From Anagrus nilaparvatae (lineage: Eukaryota; Arthropoda; Insecta; Hymenoptera; Mymaridae): a stretch of 64,000 nucleotides of DNA. The notes beneath the pieces were generated by a model. It was not told where the DNA came from. It saw only the letters and a program-made list of their open reading frames with translations, and did not search any database. Below, one piece after another: positions 1 to 12,578 of the stretch (positions are counted from its first letter, which is position 1; every line of letters starts with the position of its first letter). Made by a program: the position numbers and the translations under genes. Location of the stretch: positions 30,521,501 to 30,585,500 of the forward strand of contig JAKSXM010000272.1 in NCBI GenBank assembly GCA_022575985.1. The letters are read 5' to 3'.

Positions 1-1975
1 AAAAATAAATAAAAGTTTAAAAAAATAAAAAATTAGGTTAATTAGACGAAAGATAGAGAAGAATCGGTTAATTATTTATGTGTTAATAAAATTTACCAGA
101 GGAAATTAATAGCTTCAGGGTCTAGAAAAGTTAAACATTTTTTTTTATTCCAATAAAATGTACGTATAGGTTACGTCCTTAATTTTATTTTCTAATAAAA
201 TATTTTTTTTTTTTTATAACTTAAATAATATAAAAAAATATAACATTGGTATAAAATATTCGTAATATTGGAGTATCGAAATAAAAATCAATAAAATTTA
301 TTACACGATCGCTATGTCCTTACAGAATAAATTTTTAATTTTACGAGATTTGCTAAAGTTGTCTCATGTACTCGCATTTTCCTTCTACATTTTTACTATA
401 AATATTTAAAATATTCAGAGGTACTCAACCTTTTAAATTTTTCCATTTTTATTTGCATTAACCGTGAAAATTTATTTCTTAGAGAAAAAAAGAACTCTCT
501 GTATCCTGCTTTTTTTTTCATTTTTTCTGCGTAGCTTCTTTTTATTAGACTTTTCAGTTTTAAAAGCACTAAAATATTAAGATAGTATAAATTTAAAAAA
601 TTATATTATTCGTTTGAGTGTGTGCGATTGTAAAAGACTAATTATTCAAATTTTAGCGGATAATGCATAAAAGACATTAAAGCATGGCTGACCGAATACT
701 TACTTGCACCACTGATATCTCCGGTAAATAAACGTTAGCGTTTGAGCTCGTCATGTTAGTAAATTAGAATTTATCCTGCGTTGTTTTAAATTTGAATTCA
801 AAAAAAGGGATTAAATTATAAAGTAGAATAAATCGATAAATCTATTTAATCCTCGTTATCGAACATTTTTTTATTTTCTTTGTGGCCACGACGTTAACTT
901 TTTTTTATAATTTTTTGTTTTTTTATAAATTTTGCTGGTTGCCTCTAGCAATTTTAATTAACATAAATTTATGCTATATTTTATTTTATCGAATAAATTT
1001 AGCATCTATCATTTATTATTAAAAAATATTTTTTAAATTGATTTATATTTTATTTACTGATTTCGAACTGAAAGAAAAAAAACTAAATCAGTTTAAAAGT
1101 TTCTTTATTTACTTTATTTTAGTTTTTTGATATGTATGATTAATTTTCAAACAAACATGTAATTTTTTTTAAATTTTTTTACTCAGATAAAAAGAAAGAA
1201 AAATATTTTTTAATCTTTTACTTCGTATGATTGATGTAAAATTAAATTGAATTGTATTATAATTTTTTATACACAATGGCAACTGTCATAGTTCATTATA
1301 TCCTTCCGTGATAACCAATATAAATGCCTTTTTTTGGCACCAAATTACCAATTTATAGAGCCATATATTGGATACAATTAAAACAAAAAGGGTGAATAAA
1401 GAATTTTCGAAAACTTGGGTTCTTCTTTTCGCAACAAAAATTGTAATTTTGGCGTAAATTTAAAAATTGGTCAATTTGGACAATATAAGGGCATTTAGTT
1501 TATTGTCTATCACAGAGAGACAAATAACTAAAAAATTTTCAGTTTGCAGGGTTTAAAAATAGACCTTTAGACGAAAAAAGTTAAAAAAGGTATTTGGTTA
1601 AGTTACTAAGTAGCAACGTAGTTAGCCTAAAGACCCTTATCCTATAACAAGAATTCGAATGAGCGGAGGATATTTGGTATGTTTTTTCAGCATAAGTAAT
1701 TTATTCATTCATAACTATAGATTGTAATTTATAGGGGTGTATGGTTGTTTCTAGGTAATAAGTAATTGTTTTTTTAATTTATTTCTCATCTTTTTTAAGC
1801 GTAAGCAACCAATTTTTTTATTAAAATATTCATAGAGTCATAAACATAGGGAAATTTTCGATTCAAAACCATATCTACAGACCTTTGAAACTTTTTGGGT
1901 TAAACCAAAACCCTACCCGATCCAAAAAAAAGTCTGAACTTTCGTGTTGGGTATCTGGAAATTTTAATAACCCTA
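1..1975. other. AT-rich intergenic/intronic DNA, no gene seen
   Basis: Very AT-rich with long A and T runs and stop codons in all frames. No conserved protein motif, RNA gene or clear repeat was recognised. A short stretch near 1700-1770, read on the minus strand, weakly resembles the Penelope-like 3' end at 30.0 kb (shared ATACACCCCTAT and AAATTACAAT words), but it is too short to call. Confidence 0.5.
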
Positions 1976-2277
1976 CACTGAAAAAAATTTTGTTTGTGGA
2001 AGAAGGAATTTTTTTTTTCTTAAAATGATTGCAAATGGCTTGAAACGTGAAGTAAATTTTAAAAAAATTAGCTGGGCTCATCTAAAACGTGGGCATGGTG
2101 TAGTACTTAAAATAAAAGTTTTTGGAACAAAAAAAAAAATTTTTTTTTGGATCTTTTCTTTACGTTCTATATAATTTGAAACCATTTAAAAGAAAAAGAA
2201 AATTCAGGCTGTCACAACTGGAATTTGGTAGCTGCTACCGAAATTTCGGTACCTGCAATTGCAATTTTTTTTCAGTG
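1976..2277. mobile_element. 302-bp MITE with CACTGAAAAAA termini and TA duplication
   Basis: The left end reads CACTGAAAAAAATTTTG and the right end is its near inverted complement, CAATTTTTTTTCAGTG. Both are flanked directly by TA (1974-1975 and 2278-2279). Inside the right end is a small hairpin region built on GGTAGC/GCTACC and GAAATTTC. A TA target duplication with short terminal inverted repeats is typical of Tc1/mariner-mobilised non-autonomous elements (family knowledge). There is no coding capacity. Related CACTG-ended elements lie at 44764 and 54165. Confidence 0.7.
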
Positions 2278-5200
2278 TAGTAATTAGATTTCCCAAAGGC
2301 AAACGCCTCCCCTTTTTGGTCATTTAAATATATTAGAAACAATAAGTTTAAATAATCAAAATCTATCTGTGAAAAGGACTAAATAATTATTTAACACGTG
2401 TAATTAACATATAAATTATTTATTCACGTAATTCCCTATTGATCGATAGTTTCTGATTATTCAAAGTTATATTATAGGCGATAGAGTAAAAAAAATAAGG
2501 TATAATTTTTATATATTTAAATTAAACCTTTTTTTAAAATTTGACCAGACGAGATTAGTTATTACGAAAAAGAAATAAAGGAGCAGCGAGAAAATATGTT
2601 ACAATAATTTATGCGTATTAGCAAGTAACAATCTTTTAATGACTATAATTAGAATAGGAAGGTCAGAAATACACTTATTCCATTTATTAACGCGGTATAT
2701 ATGTTTGGGTTCATTTTTCAACGATGAAAACATTCATGCTTTTGTGTGAAATAACGAGATTTTTTTTAAAAAACTACACGGAATGATAAAAAAAAAAAAA
2801 ATTTCTCTTTATTTATTTAACGTGGTAATTAAAAAGTTTGTTTTCATTAAAAAGGAACGTGATTTTGCATAAAAATATTTCTCTTTTATCTTTTGAAAAT
2901 AAAATAAAAAAATTAGCGAACATTTTTTTTGTAAATAAAAGTAAAAACAAAAAAAAATTGGATTTTGAGTCTTATCACGAATCTATTCAGCTGTACAGAA
3001 TATTAATTAATTTATTTTCCGAAAGAGCGATAAAGAAAGCCATCAGAGAGATTTTCTAAAACAAAAACTTAAGAATTTCCATTAATCGAATCAGCGTCTT
3101 TTCTTATAACCGTAATATGCTAAATTAAACAAAAGACAGAAAGATCTCTCAACTGTTGCTTGGTTGAATTTGAAGCTTCTTGAAACTGCACGAAAATGTT
3201 GTAGTATTCCTTTGAAATAAAACGTCGATATCAGGAGTACTAAAGCTTTTTGACGCTCTTCAAGAGTCTAGTAAAAGTTTAAAATACCGAGTTAACTTTT
3301 TTTTAAAACCATAGATGGATTAAGACTTGACGTTTACAAATAAAACTGGATTAAAACTTGTATTTAAATGTTTTAGAAATAGATCACCTAATAAAATAGT
3401 TTTTAACTACAGAAAGATTTAAGCTAATATTCTAACTGAACTTTTACACCACGACTTAATGCCATTATTTTTATTTTTTTTTTTTTATTTTCTTCATGCA
3501 GATTTACATATTATTTTAAAACAAAAGTTTTATTGCAAACAAATAAATAATGAATTAGGTTATGGAAATACTATAAAAGTTCTTTTGTTTATTTGACTAT
3601 CGAAAGAGATTTTTTATTAGCATAACAAAAACGGTCAAAAATGAAAAAAAAATTTTAAAACGTCAGATAAAAATGTACGTTCTACAACAAATACACAAAG
3701 CTTTTGAAATATTATTACACGTAGACAAGGCATATATTCCGTTTACCTGAAATTATGATATTATCGTTTTATTTTATTATCACCATTATTTATAACTCGC
3801 TATTCGATAAATTTAATACGATTTTGAAATTTGTAAAAAGCTAATTTTAAAATATGCGAGTTAGAGAAAGAGAAGAAAAATTGCTTCACCGATGGGAGTT
3901 TCCTGGAAAAATATTTGAAAAAAGTAATTTAAAATACTAGATAACGAAATTAGATTTTTTAGAGATCAAAAATAATAAAATAATCGAAAAAGCTCGTATC
4001 GAATAAATTTTATCGAAAAATTCTTGGAAAAAAAAATCTTTAGAGCTTTTTAAACATCCGACACAATAAAATAAACATCTCTTGTGCTTCAAAGAGACAT
4101 TTGATCTAGGAAGAAAAGAAAGGAGTTCGGTGGTTCAACTTTTGAAATCTAGAAAAATATGAAATGTGAAAAATCTCGAGATCCTCTTTGATTTTTTAAG
4201 AATTTTTTATTCTCTGAATAACAAATTTTTTTTAAAAGAAGAACTTTTCTGTTATAATAGAATAGAAATATTATATTTTTCCATTATTTTTTACTTTAGC
4301 CAAATTAAAATTAACGCATCGCCTGTTGAGTAAATTTTTGAAAAAAAACCGATTAAGATCAGAAAAACACTAAAATCCCTAAGGGTTTAGGTGTGATGAG
4401 GCGTTTTTACAGGTATGAAATACTATTAATATTGACAATATCGTCATAACTCATAATGGATAGTCCCGGACATAAAAAAAGAGTGAGTTAATGTTATTAA
4501 TTTTTTTCGACTTACGTACTAAGAAAAATGAGAGTAGAGTCGAAAGATAATTTTAATGAAAAAATAAAAAATATATATAGACTTTCCTGTAAATTAAATT
4601 ATCCTGTTGGTTTCAAAGTTTTATAAATTAATTAAATATCTATTGAATTATGCATCGAATAAAAAACTTTTTTATAAACATTAAAAAAAAGGCAATATTT
4701 ATAGCTAACCTATTTATATGCAAAAATAAAATAAGTAATAAGATTAATTTTAAAACCTGAATAATTAATATTGATGAATAAATTGTTAAAATTATGGAAA
4801 TTCGATATAACTTTGCTGCAAACTTTTTATTCAATTAACTCGATAACTGAGTGTCTCCAGGTCACCTAATCGTATTTTTTTATCGGCAAACACCCATAAT
4901 GGCCAAAAAGGTTTGAAAAATAGGTTGTCGTGGCTTGTTTAGCATATTGACTCGTTCTTGGTTTTATAATAATGCTTTTCTCTCTGGCAGATCCTTGTCT
5001 TTGATTTATATGATAATAGGAAAGTCTCGTATCTTAAAAATGCATTAAATTTTTTTTTTTTTTTAAGAAAAGGAGAGAAAAAGAGGAATATTCACCTACA
5101 CGCAATAACAAAAATCATAAAAAGAAATCTGACATGTCAATAACAAACAACCTGCATAAAAGGACATAAAAATATGCGGGTGTATAAAATTTTATCAAAT

Positions 5201-6928
5201 GATCCAAAGCTAAAAAGCAATATGTGCTAAATTACAAATCCAGTGTAAAGAAAAGAAAAATATCGATTTTTCGCAGGATAGAAAAACACGAAAATAAAAT
5301 TTATTATTAACTCGAACAAAGTTCATTAGTTTTATTAAATTAAAATGCTAATAACCTGTAGGTATAATTACGAGTAGATAAATTCTGATAAAATTAAAAC
5401 GCATGAATAAATAAAATATCTTTCGATATTGTACGATAATAATTTTCAAATTTAATAATAAAATATACAATAAACGTTTTATTATTATTATTGTCGTTGG
5501 ACGAAATAAAATCTAATAAAATTTTAATAATAGCTAATTTTTATTTTTTTCATTCGTATTCGCTTGTTTAATCCAAAGCTAAGCCAAAAAGCTTGTTTTT
5601 TAAACCTGAAATTTTCTGTGTGCTTTAATTAAATTTTAAAGAATCCGAGTATAATCTCTTAATTACCAAGTAAAACAAGTTATCTTCAAATAAAAGGACT
5701 ATAAATTTTTAAAACTTTTTCATGAAAATACTCATATAAGTAAATAATAATAATAATAACAATTTTTTTACATAAATGCATAATCCGAAAGAATAAACGT
5801 ACATAATAATAGCCTACGCGTTAAGCTTCTGTGCGATACAGAATTTATAATGAAAAAAGAAAATTTAATGTATAAAGCAACTTTTTGTAACTTAATTTAA
5901 TCGATATCACGTGATAATATTATTAAAAAAAAATTTTAAAATCTTATCAAATAATTTAATCTTTAAATATTAGTTATGCAAAAAAAATTAATTCCTTAAA
6001 TAATTACTCATAGTTTCATACAAGATTAATTTTTGTTAAATATTATTTATAGTGCCTAGTTTTATAATATACAGCGTAATTTGCATGTAGGACATAAAAA
6101 GGAAAAAAAAAGTTATAAGTAAAATGCTTTCTATATAGAGAAAAAGTATTATATACATAGGAGCATAAAAAAACTTTTTTTCTTTCTTTTCTTCATAAAA
6201 CAGATAAAAATCAAGTAAAGAGAGATTGTATACAATGCATTTACTCGAAATATATTTTTTATTAAATCTCTAAATCTCTAAACATAAACTGAATCAACAC
6301 ATGTCATAAAATAACTTTATTAAAATATTTTCAAAACTCATTCTATTAACTTAAATTAAATCCTCTGTTATTTCCAGGTGTTAACTTTAACTTATTTAAC
6401 AAGAGGGAAACAAAAGTTTAGTATTATTTATTCTTTTAATTTTTGAAACCTATCGGTGAAAAGTTTATTTTCAGATTAATCAACGATTCAGCAATTTTCT
6501 AATGCAACTTATCCTCGGAGTCGATACTCTATAATTAGATTGAAACTCGAGCCACATATGAATTTATCATTTTCTTTCTCTACAACTTTTAATTACTTTT
6601 GTCAGGTTCATGATTCATTATCACACGAGAGTACTTTTTCCCCCATCTAGGAATTATTTCATTTCTGATTGTATAAAGAAAAGTTTTTTTAAAGAATTTA
6701 AAGTTAAACTTGCAACCAGTGAAAATCAATGAAAATAAAAAAAAACTTGCTCTGCAGTAAAAACTTATATATAATGGATTTTTCTTGGAAATGACACCAC
6801 AAAATTTAGTTCCTTTGTAAATCAGAATTTATTATTACTATTTTACACTATTTACATTGTACTAGAATTCTTTATTCTTTTTCTTTTACTAAAAATGTGC
6901 TAGGTAATATTTAAATAAATTAAATATT
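2278..6928. other. AT-rich non-coding DNA, no gene seen
   Basis: About 4.6 kb of AT-rich sequence with homopolymer runs. Open frames here are short, Lys/Asn/Phe/Ile-rich and start at non-ATG codons, so I treat them as chance. It may be intron of the GPCR gene whose last coding exon is at 8837, because upstream coding exons are not seen; that is inference. Confidence 0.45.
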
Positions 6929-7976
6929 TTATGAGCAAATTTAAATGAAATAAGTTTCAAACTAATGGTTGGGTCTTCAAATAGGTTTAAAGTATTTTTA
7001 CCAAAAGTACTACTATAAATAAGCCTCTTTGTTATTTTTTGGTTTCTAGCTTCTATTCGCTATATTTCTCTAAAGTATATAAATAAAAACTATTCTTTAA
7101 AAAAAAAAAAAAAAATTTACATAAAAAAAAGTTAAATTTCGCTGTTTTGACATAACTTCTTTTGAGAACATAAAAAATTGTATTATGTAGAATTTCCGAA
7201 TTTTTAGTCATATTTTCAGTTAGTGACTTGATAAAAATTTAAAAATTTGAAAAAATAGTAATTTAAAAAATGTCTTTTTTTTATCTGGAGCTTTTAAATT
7301 GAAAAAAGCCATCGATATTTTTTTTTAGTTAAAAAATATGGACTTACATGACCAACATAAATAATTTTTACCGATATATTTTTAAAGGTGCATTTATAGC
7401 AAGGGGTTGTTTTTGCTAATTTAAGGGTAAAATATTACTTATTCATCAAAAGTTTCCCCAAATTCTTGATCAGTGACCCAAAAATCCTTAAGGACCTAAT
7501 TTGGTCGCTCAAAGTGAAAAATTTGCAAATGCACTCCTTTTAGGGGTAATTTTTGATAATTTAAGGGTGAAATATTAATTATTCATAAAAAGTTATCCCA
7601 AATTCTTGATCAGCGACCCAAAAAATTCTCTTAGAACAATTCTTGGCTAAATCTAGAAACTAGTTTGCTAATATATAAAAAAAAAACCTTTTTGGGGGTA
7701 GTTTTTGCAAATTTAAGGGTGTTCCAAAAATATCTCTCGGAAAAGACCCCGATTTTCATGATCAGCGACCCAAAAAACATATAGTAGACCAAATCTCATG
7801 TTGGATAGTGAAAATGCAACCCCCCTCCCCCCCGCGATATAACTGGAGTACTTTTAAGAGCTAAAAAATTACAAAGTTGATAATTTTTAATAGTAGTTTC
7901 GGGAAAAAATACTTTAGAACCAATTTGAAGGCCCAACCATCAGTTTGAAACTCATTTAATTTAAATTTACCCATAG
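6929..7976. mobile_element. About 1-kb non-autonomous element with ~60-bp terminal inverted repeats
   Basis: The left end (GTTTCAAACTAATGGTTGGG with flanking AAATTTAAAT) reappears inverted at the right end around 7910-7976 with about 60 bp of good match: the words TTCAAAT, AAAGTATTTTT and ACTACTAT pair in order. The interior holds about three diverged tandem units (7385-7775). There is no coding potential. The target duplication is not clear. A relative of the interior lies at 44958-45355. Confidence 0.6.
7385..7775. repeat. Three diverged ~170-bp tandem units
   Basis: The order GTTTTTGCTAATTTAAGGGT, then AATATTA...TTATTCAT, then ATTCTTGATCAGCGACCC recurs three times with decay, the third unit being shortest. 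The same words occur in both orientations at 44958-45355, so this is a dispersed family, not a local duplication. No function is inferred. Confidence 0.6.
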
Positions 7977-8836
7977 TATTTCTTACATTTCTTTTAATTG
8001 TCTATAAAACCTTGCTTTTGGTTAAAAAATCGAGTTTTAACAAAAATAGAGTACCAGTGTGTCATTTTCTCCCCTAGACATACGCAACCTAATTATTTTT
8101 GTAAACAAGGGAAAAAAGTTATGAGCACAGTTGACGCCCTTAAGAATAAAGAGCTTTTTTTCTTCAAGCTATATAAATAAACTAGAATTTCTTTCTCTTT
8201 TTATGAAATTTAATTAACAGAGTCTGAAAATGATAATAAACTTTTTTATACGCAATTAAGGCTCGATGGCGATATGGTAATCAAGGAGTTTAATTTTCCA
8301 GTTTGTTTACATAAATTCCTTAGACACTTGGATAAAACTCCTCAGGAGTAATTAAAAAAACTAACTTTTATGGTTAAATCGATAGTTGAAAAGAAGAAAT
8401 TTTTAATCCCCCTCCTTTTTTTTAATATTAAAAAAACCAATTTTCGATTTCATTTTTCTGCAATTTTTCTACCATAAATTTAAAACCTGAATGGATAAGT
8501 TTATATCAACGCCCTTTTTTCTTCATAAATAAATCCGTAATCAACCTGAAGCTATAAATTTGAAAACCCATTAAGTAGTTTCTTGAATAGCTCTATTTTT
8601 CGTACAAAAATAAAAAAAAAAAAATTGATTTTGTACAAGCAATTGGGTTGACATGAAAGCATTTTTGTTCGAGTAAGCAAAATTAGTACACGCGAGTTAA
8701 AATCCGTTTAAAAACAAAAGATTATTAGTATTCGCGTTATCTTTACCTCTTTAGAAAGAATTTATTATAAGCTGTAGGTAGGATATCGCTAAAAAATTTA
8801 ATAAAAGATTAATTTATTATTTTTTTGTTGTTGCAG

Positions 8837-9021
8837 GAGAAGCAATGGACATTTTAGCATTAATAAATTCAGCAATAAATTTTATCTTGTACTGCGCTAT
8901 GAGCCGGCAATTCCGTACAACGTTCAATCAATTATTTTGCCGTTGGCTGCCATCGTCGTCAGAAGCAAACGATAATGGAATGGCCGGTAATCATACGGTT
9001 ACGCAAGTCACTCACGTCTAG
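8837..9021 (+). CDS. Class A neuropeptide GPCR, C-terminal coding exon (TM7 to stop)
   Basis: The exon follows a T-rich tract ending in TTGCAG (8831-8836). It completes a split codon with GA and then encodes 60 residues to TAG at 9019-9021. It begins EAMDILALINSAINFILYCA, the seventh transmembrane helix with N-S-x-x-N-F-x-x-Y in place of NPxxY. Helix 8 follows (MSRQFRTTF), then a Cys-containing juxtamembrane stretch (LFCRW) that could be palmitoylated, and a short Ser/Asn-rich tail. The tail ends V-T-H-V, a class I PDZ-ligand pattern. The NSAINF-LYC-MSRQFR style resembles the myosuppressin / FMRFamide / sex-peptide (myoinhibitory peptide) receptor group from family knowledge, but I cannot decide which. 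Helices 1-6 must be upstream and are not seen, so the gene is partial here. The predicted protein acts at the plasma membrane. Confidence 0.85.
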
Positions 9022-10655
9022 CATCGAATGACAACGAGAACAACAACATTATGTTGTCAATTATAATTGACCATTTATTTATTAACCATACATCTACGTA
9101 TCATAATAATAACGACGTACACCTATGCATATCTTTTGTACTGGGAATACAGAATATTCCCGTCTGTTTGTTTGATCAACTATTATGTAAATATTGGAAG
9201 ATATAATGTGTGAAACGAGACGAATTTATTGCAGGTAAAAAAATTACTCGATTAATAATCGATGCAATTAATAAGATTCCAAGATATCTGTCAATATTTG
9301 TATAAAAGATTTCAATTCCCGCATCCTAATTAACGAATACTTCAAGTTTTTATCTCCGGGGAAAAGTCGGTTAAAAAAAATTAAATCTCTACCTCATCAA
9401 TAAAAGACTTAATAAATAAATCTCGTTAAGTTTACATTGCATTATTTTCATCTATTTTTTATTTGACCGTAAATAAAATTTATTTAATGAATCATAAAGT
9501 TAATTAATAAATATTTGAGATGATCGACCTCTCAAAAATTATCCGTAGGATTTAAGAGAGTTAATACAGAGAAAATATTATGAACTTATCGATCTTCTTA
9601 TCATCTTAAGTTTCAGCTTATTCCTAAATCTCAAACTGCCCGAGCTATAGCCGATTAAACTTTTTTTGTATTTCTCAATTTTAGGATAAAAACTACCCCT
9701 AACTATAAAATTATTCTGTAAAATGATATTTTGGGTATTGCAATGTATTATAATATTTTAATCCTATCTTTCTCGCTGATTCACAGGTTTCCTCGTGCAA
9801 TTACTTGGCATCATGGAGGACAAAGGAAAGATCAATTTAGAACAGAGTACCTCATAAACAGCAGTTTTCAAACAAGATCAATCAGTCAATTTATTTCCTA
9901 ATTTAAAGATAATCACATTAAAAAAGCTCAACAGGTTTATGTGGCTAATAATTTCAATGTCTCAACGTTTTGATTAATTACTAATAATCTGCAAATCTGG
10001 ATGTAGTCAAATTCATAGAAGTCCTCATGCATAAGAGATTGTGATTTACGAATTTCCTGTATATTGTATAATCGAGCTTGCAACAATGTTGGACCAGCTG
10101 TCACCAAACCTTACGGATTATTGAGTTACGATTGATTCTTTTTTTCCCTAGATGACATTATATTTTCTTTTCTTTTTTTATTCAAAACTGATTTTCAGAT
10201 TATTCTTACAGCATCCGTAATTGGCAGCCAATAAAGATGGCCTATGGAGCCTAAAATAGCAAATACAACTTAATAAATGTTACTACATGGCTGTCGAGCA
10301 TTGTGAAACTTGGGTACGAGGCATCTGGGCCATGAAACAATAGCCATTCGTGAAATTAAAGATATTTTAATACTTCATAACAGTATTTACTAAGAAGATG
10401 GTTGAAGGCTTCTCAAAATATTTCCAAAGATTTTCTTATGTTCCTCACATTATCACTAATAATCTGCCTGCTAAGTATGAATTGAATGTCTTGAGAAGAG
10501 TGGGCACTATGTAACTAAAATTTAGCAATACGAATTCATCATGTATTTGGAAGACGCCAACGCCTCTCATCAGTAGGGTAGTTGCAGGGGCGAGAGACAG
10601 AATTGGTATTATTTTTATAGAAAGTCGTGTGGAAAGGTTGAATAAACAATAAAAA
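9022..10655 (+). other. Putative 3' UTR of the GPCR gene, possibly with a 3'-UTR intron
   Basis: After the stop codon the sequence runs to a consensus donor, GCAG|GTAAAA at 9234/9235. A consensus acceptor (GATTCACAG|G) lies at 9786/9787. Downstream of it the DNA is visibly less AT-rich and more mixed until two overlapping AATAAA signals at 10641 and 10648, after which base composition returns to AT-rich. This fits a terminal non-coding exon of about 870 bp, but no transcript evidence is available. A separate gene or non-coding RNA is an alternative. Confidence 0.4.
10641..10653 (+). terminator. Candidate polyadenylation signals (overlapping AATAAA pair)
   Basis: The sequence AATAAACAATAAA contains two AATAAA hexamers at 10641-10646 and 10648-10653, at the edge of the less AT-rich block described as a possible 3' UTR. 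In an AT-rich genome such hexamers are frequent by chance, so the position at a composition boundary is the only support. Confidence 0.35.
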
Positions 10656-11279
10656 GACACAATTACCTATACATGTTCAAATTTGTGCATATTATAATTT
10701 TGTTATATATATTAAGTTACATACGAGCGTTCTTTGGAAAGTGCATGTACATAGTGTAATTTTTTAGAAGAGGAATGCAATTAATCTTTAATCCCTGTGA
10801 AATGAATAGATATACTTTTAAAAGGTCAAAAAAATGTTGCAAATTTAAAATATTTAGCATATAAATTTATTACTAGTTTTTGTACCAAATATTTATATTT
10901 AAAAAAATTTTTATTTTTTACTTTTTTTTTTTTTTTTTGAATAAGTTAGGCAATTTTTTTAGATTAAAATTTTTTTTTGTTTTAAAAAAAAAGTTTTTAC
11001 TCAGGACAATAAATTATAGGTACAAAAGACCAATAACATTTTGTAAAAAAATCCATTGTTTAATTTGAGGTTTATAATAAAAATTATTATATAAAAATAT
11101 AATTATTTATTTATAAAAATAACTTCAAAATATTGAATTGTGAACTGCATTAAAAGTACTAGTGCAAGAGTAGTTTTTTTATTATCAAAAAATATTTATA
11201 TAATTATGTTATAGCTAATGTACTCCTAACCGATAAAGTTAACTTTAACTGGTTGAAGTTAACTTTAACAAAGCGTTTT
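10656..11279. other. Low-complexity AT-rich spacer
   Basis: T-rich and A-rich runs with no supported gene. Just before 11280 there are short repeated words (AAGTTAACTTTAAC twice), and CTTTAACAAA pairs with TTTGTTAAAG to make a small hairpin abutting the foldback element that follows. Confidence 0.5.
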
Positions 11280-12547
11280 TGTTAAAGTCCATGAAGACGA
11301 TTAACATGAATAAAAAGGGTTTATATAAGATAAAGTTAATTTTAACCAATCCTTGTCAGTTAAAGTCCATTAAAGCAGTTTTGTGTAGGTGTTCTAGTTT
11401 GTGTTATTATTGTATACGACACTCGCTATAAGGCACCCCAAGGGCTTAGGTTAGGCTACTCTTTTAAAAAAAGACATTCTCACACCAATGTAAAAAATTT
11501 GGTCAGGATTGTATACAGCATTGTATACAGAAAAGTTGTATACGAAAATGATTTTATACAATTTAGATTTTTTTATACAATCAGGATGAATTCGAGGGAA
11601 TAGAAATAAAGAATTATAGGTAAATAGAAATAGAAAAAAACTGGCTGTAACAAATTCTGTTTCAACTGCTGATTTTCTAAATAAATCTGTAAATAAAAAG
11701 CATCCATCTTTTATTATTTTAAGCTCGCTTAAATTTTTCATTTCTAAAATTATATATAAATTATCCACAAATTTTTTTTTCAAGTAAAGAGTTTATTAGT
11801 CTATTTTAAAACTTATGAATTGAATTTAAATTAAACTTCAAGCATCAAGTTGATTCCTTATAAATCTGAAAACCAAAGAAACATAAAAATGTTAATTTTC
11901 TAGCCTGAACATAGTAATTAAAAAGGCTAGATCTAATGACACGAAAAAAACAATTGTTTTTCGTGCCTTTACGAAAGTTCGTGCCTCTAATCTTCAATAT
12001 TTTATCAAAAATTATATAAAAATGTATAAAATTTAAAAAATGCAAAGTGCAGAAAAAAAAAAATATAAATTATCTCGTAATTTAATTAGTTTCGGTTAAA
12101 ATTAATTTATTTTTTATATGACATAACCCTAATCTCGTGGAAGATTTTTTAGAGCCATTAGACTTTGCGAATTAAAAACATTAAAAAAAAAGAAAATTAT
12201 TAAAAATAAAAAAATATTACCTTTTTACCAAGGCTATAAAATTTAACGCACCAAGCCTCGAAGATGGTCTTTCCGAAAATTTCCAAAGGAATACTTTTAC
12301 AATTGGACAAAGTCTATTTACCCAGAAATTTTTTATGTAAAATGAACTCGCACATTTACAACAAAAAAATTTTATTACTTCAGTTCAAGGTTTGATTTTT
12401 GGCTTGCTTTTCTTCGCTTTGAACTAAATTTTAATTTTTTTTGATAAACTAATAATTTGATCGGTCAAAATTTTTTTTTTGATTTTTTGGCATATAAGCA
12501 CGTTTTGAGATCTCAGGAAGCTAAAAAACCGGTTTTTAAAAAAAATC

Positions 12548-12578
<31 letters not shown>

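Noticed and set aside
1700..1770. Possible Penelope-like fragment on the minus strand
   Set aside because: Only about 45 bp of loosely matching words with a gap; cannot be told from chance in AT-rich DNA.
2838..3059. 73-codon Lys-rich open frame
   Set aside because: Starts at TTG, composition follows AT bias, and no homologous motif or splice context was recognised.
10445..10660. 71-codon minus-strand frame in the putative 3' UTR
   Set aside because: No recognisable motif and no supporting context; the block is better explained as UTR of the plus-strand gene.
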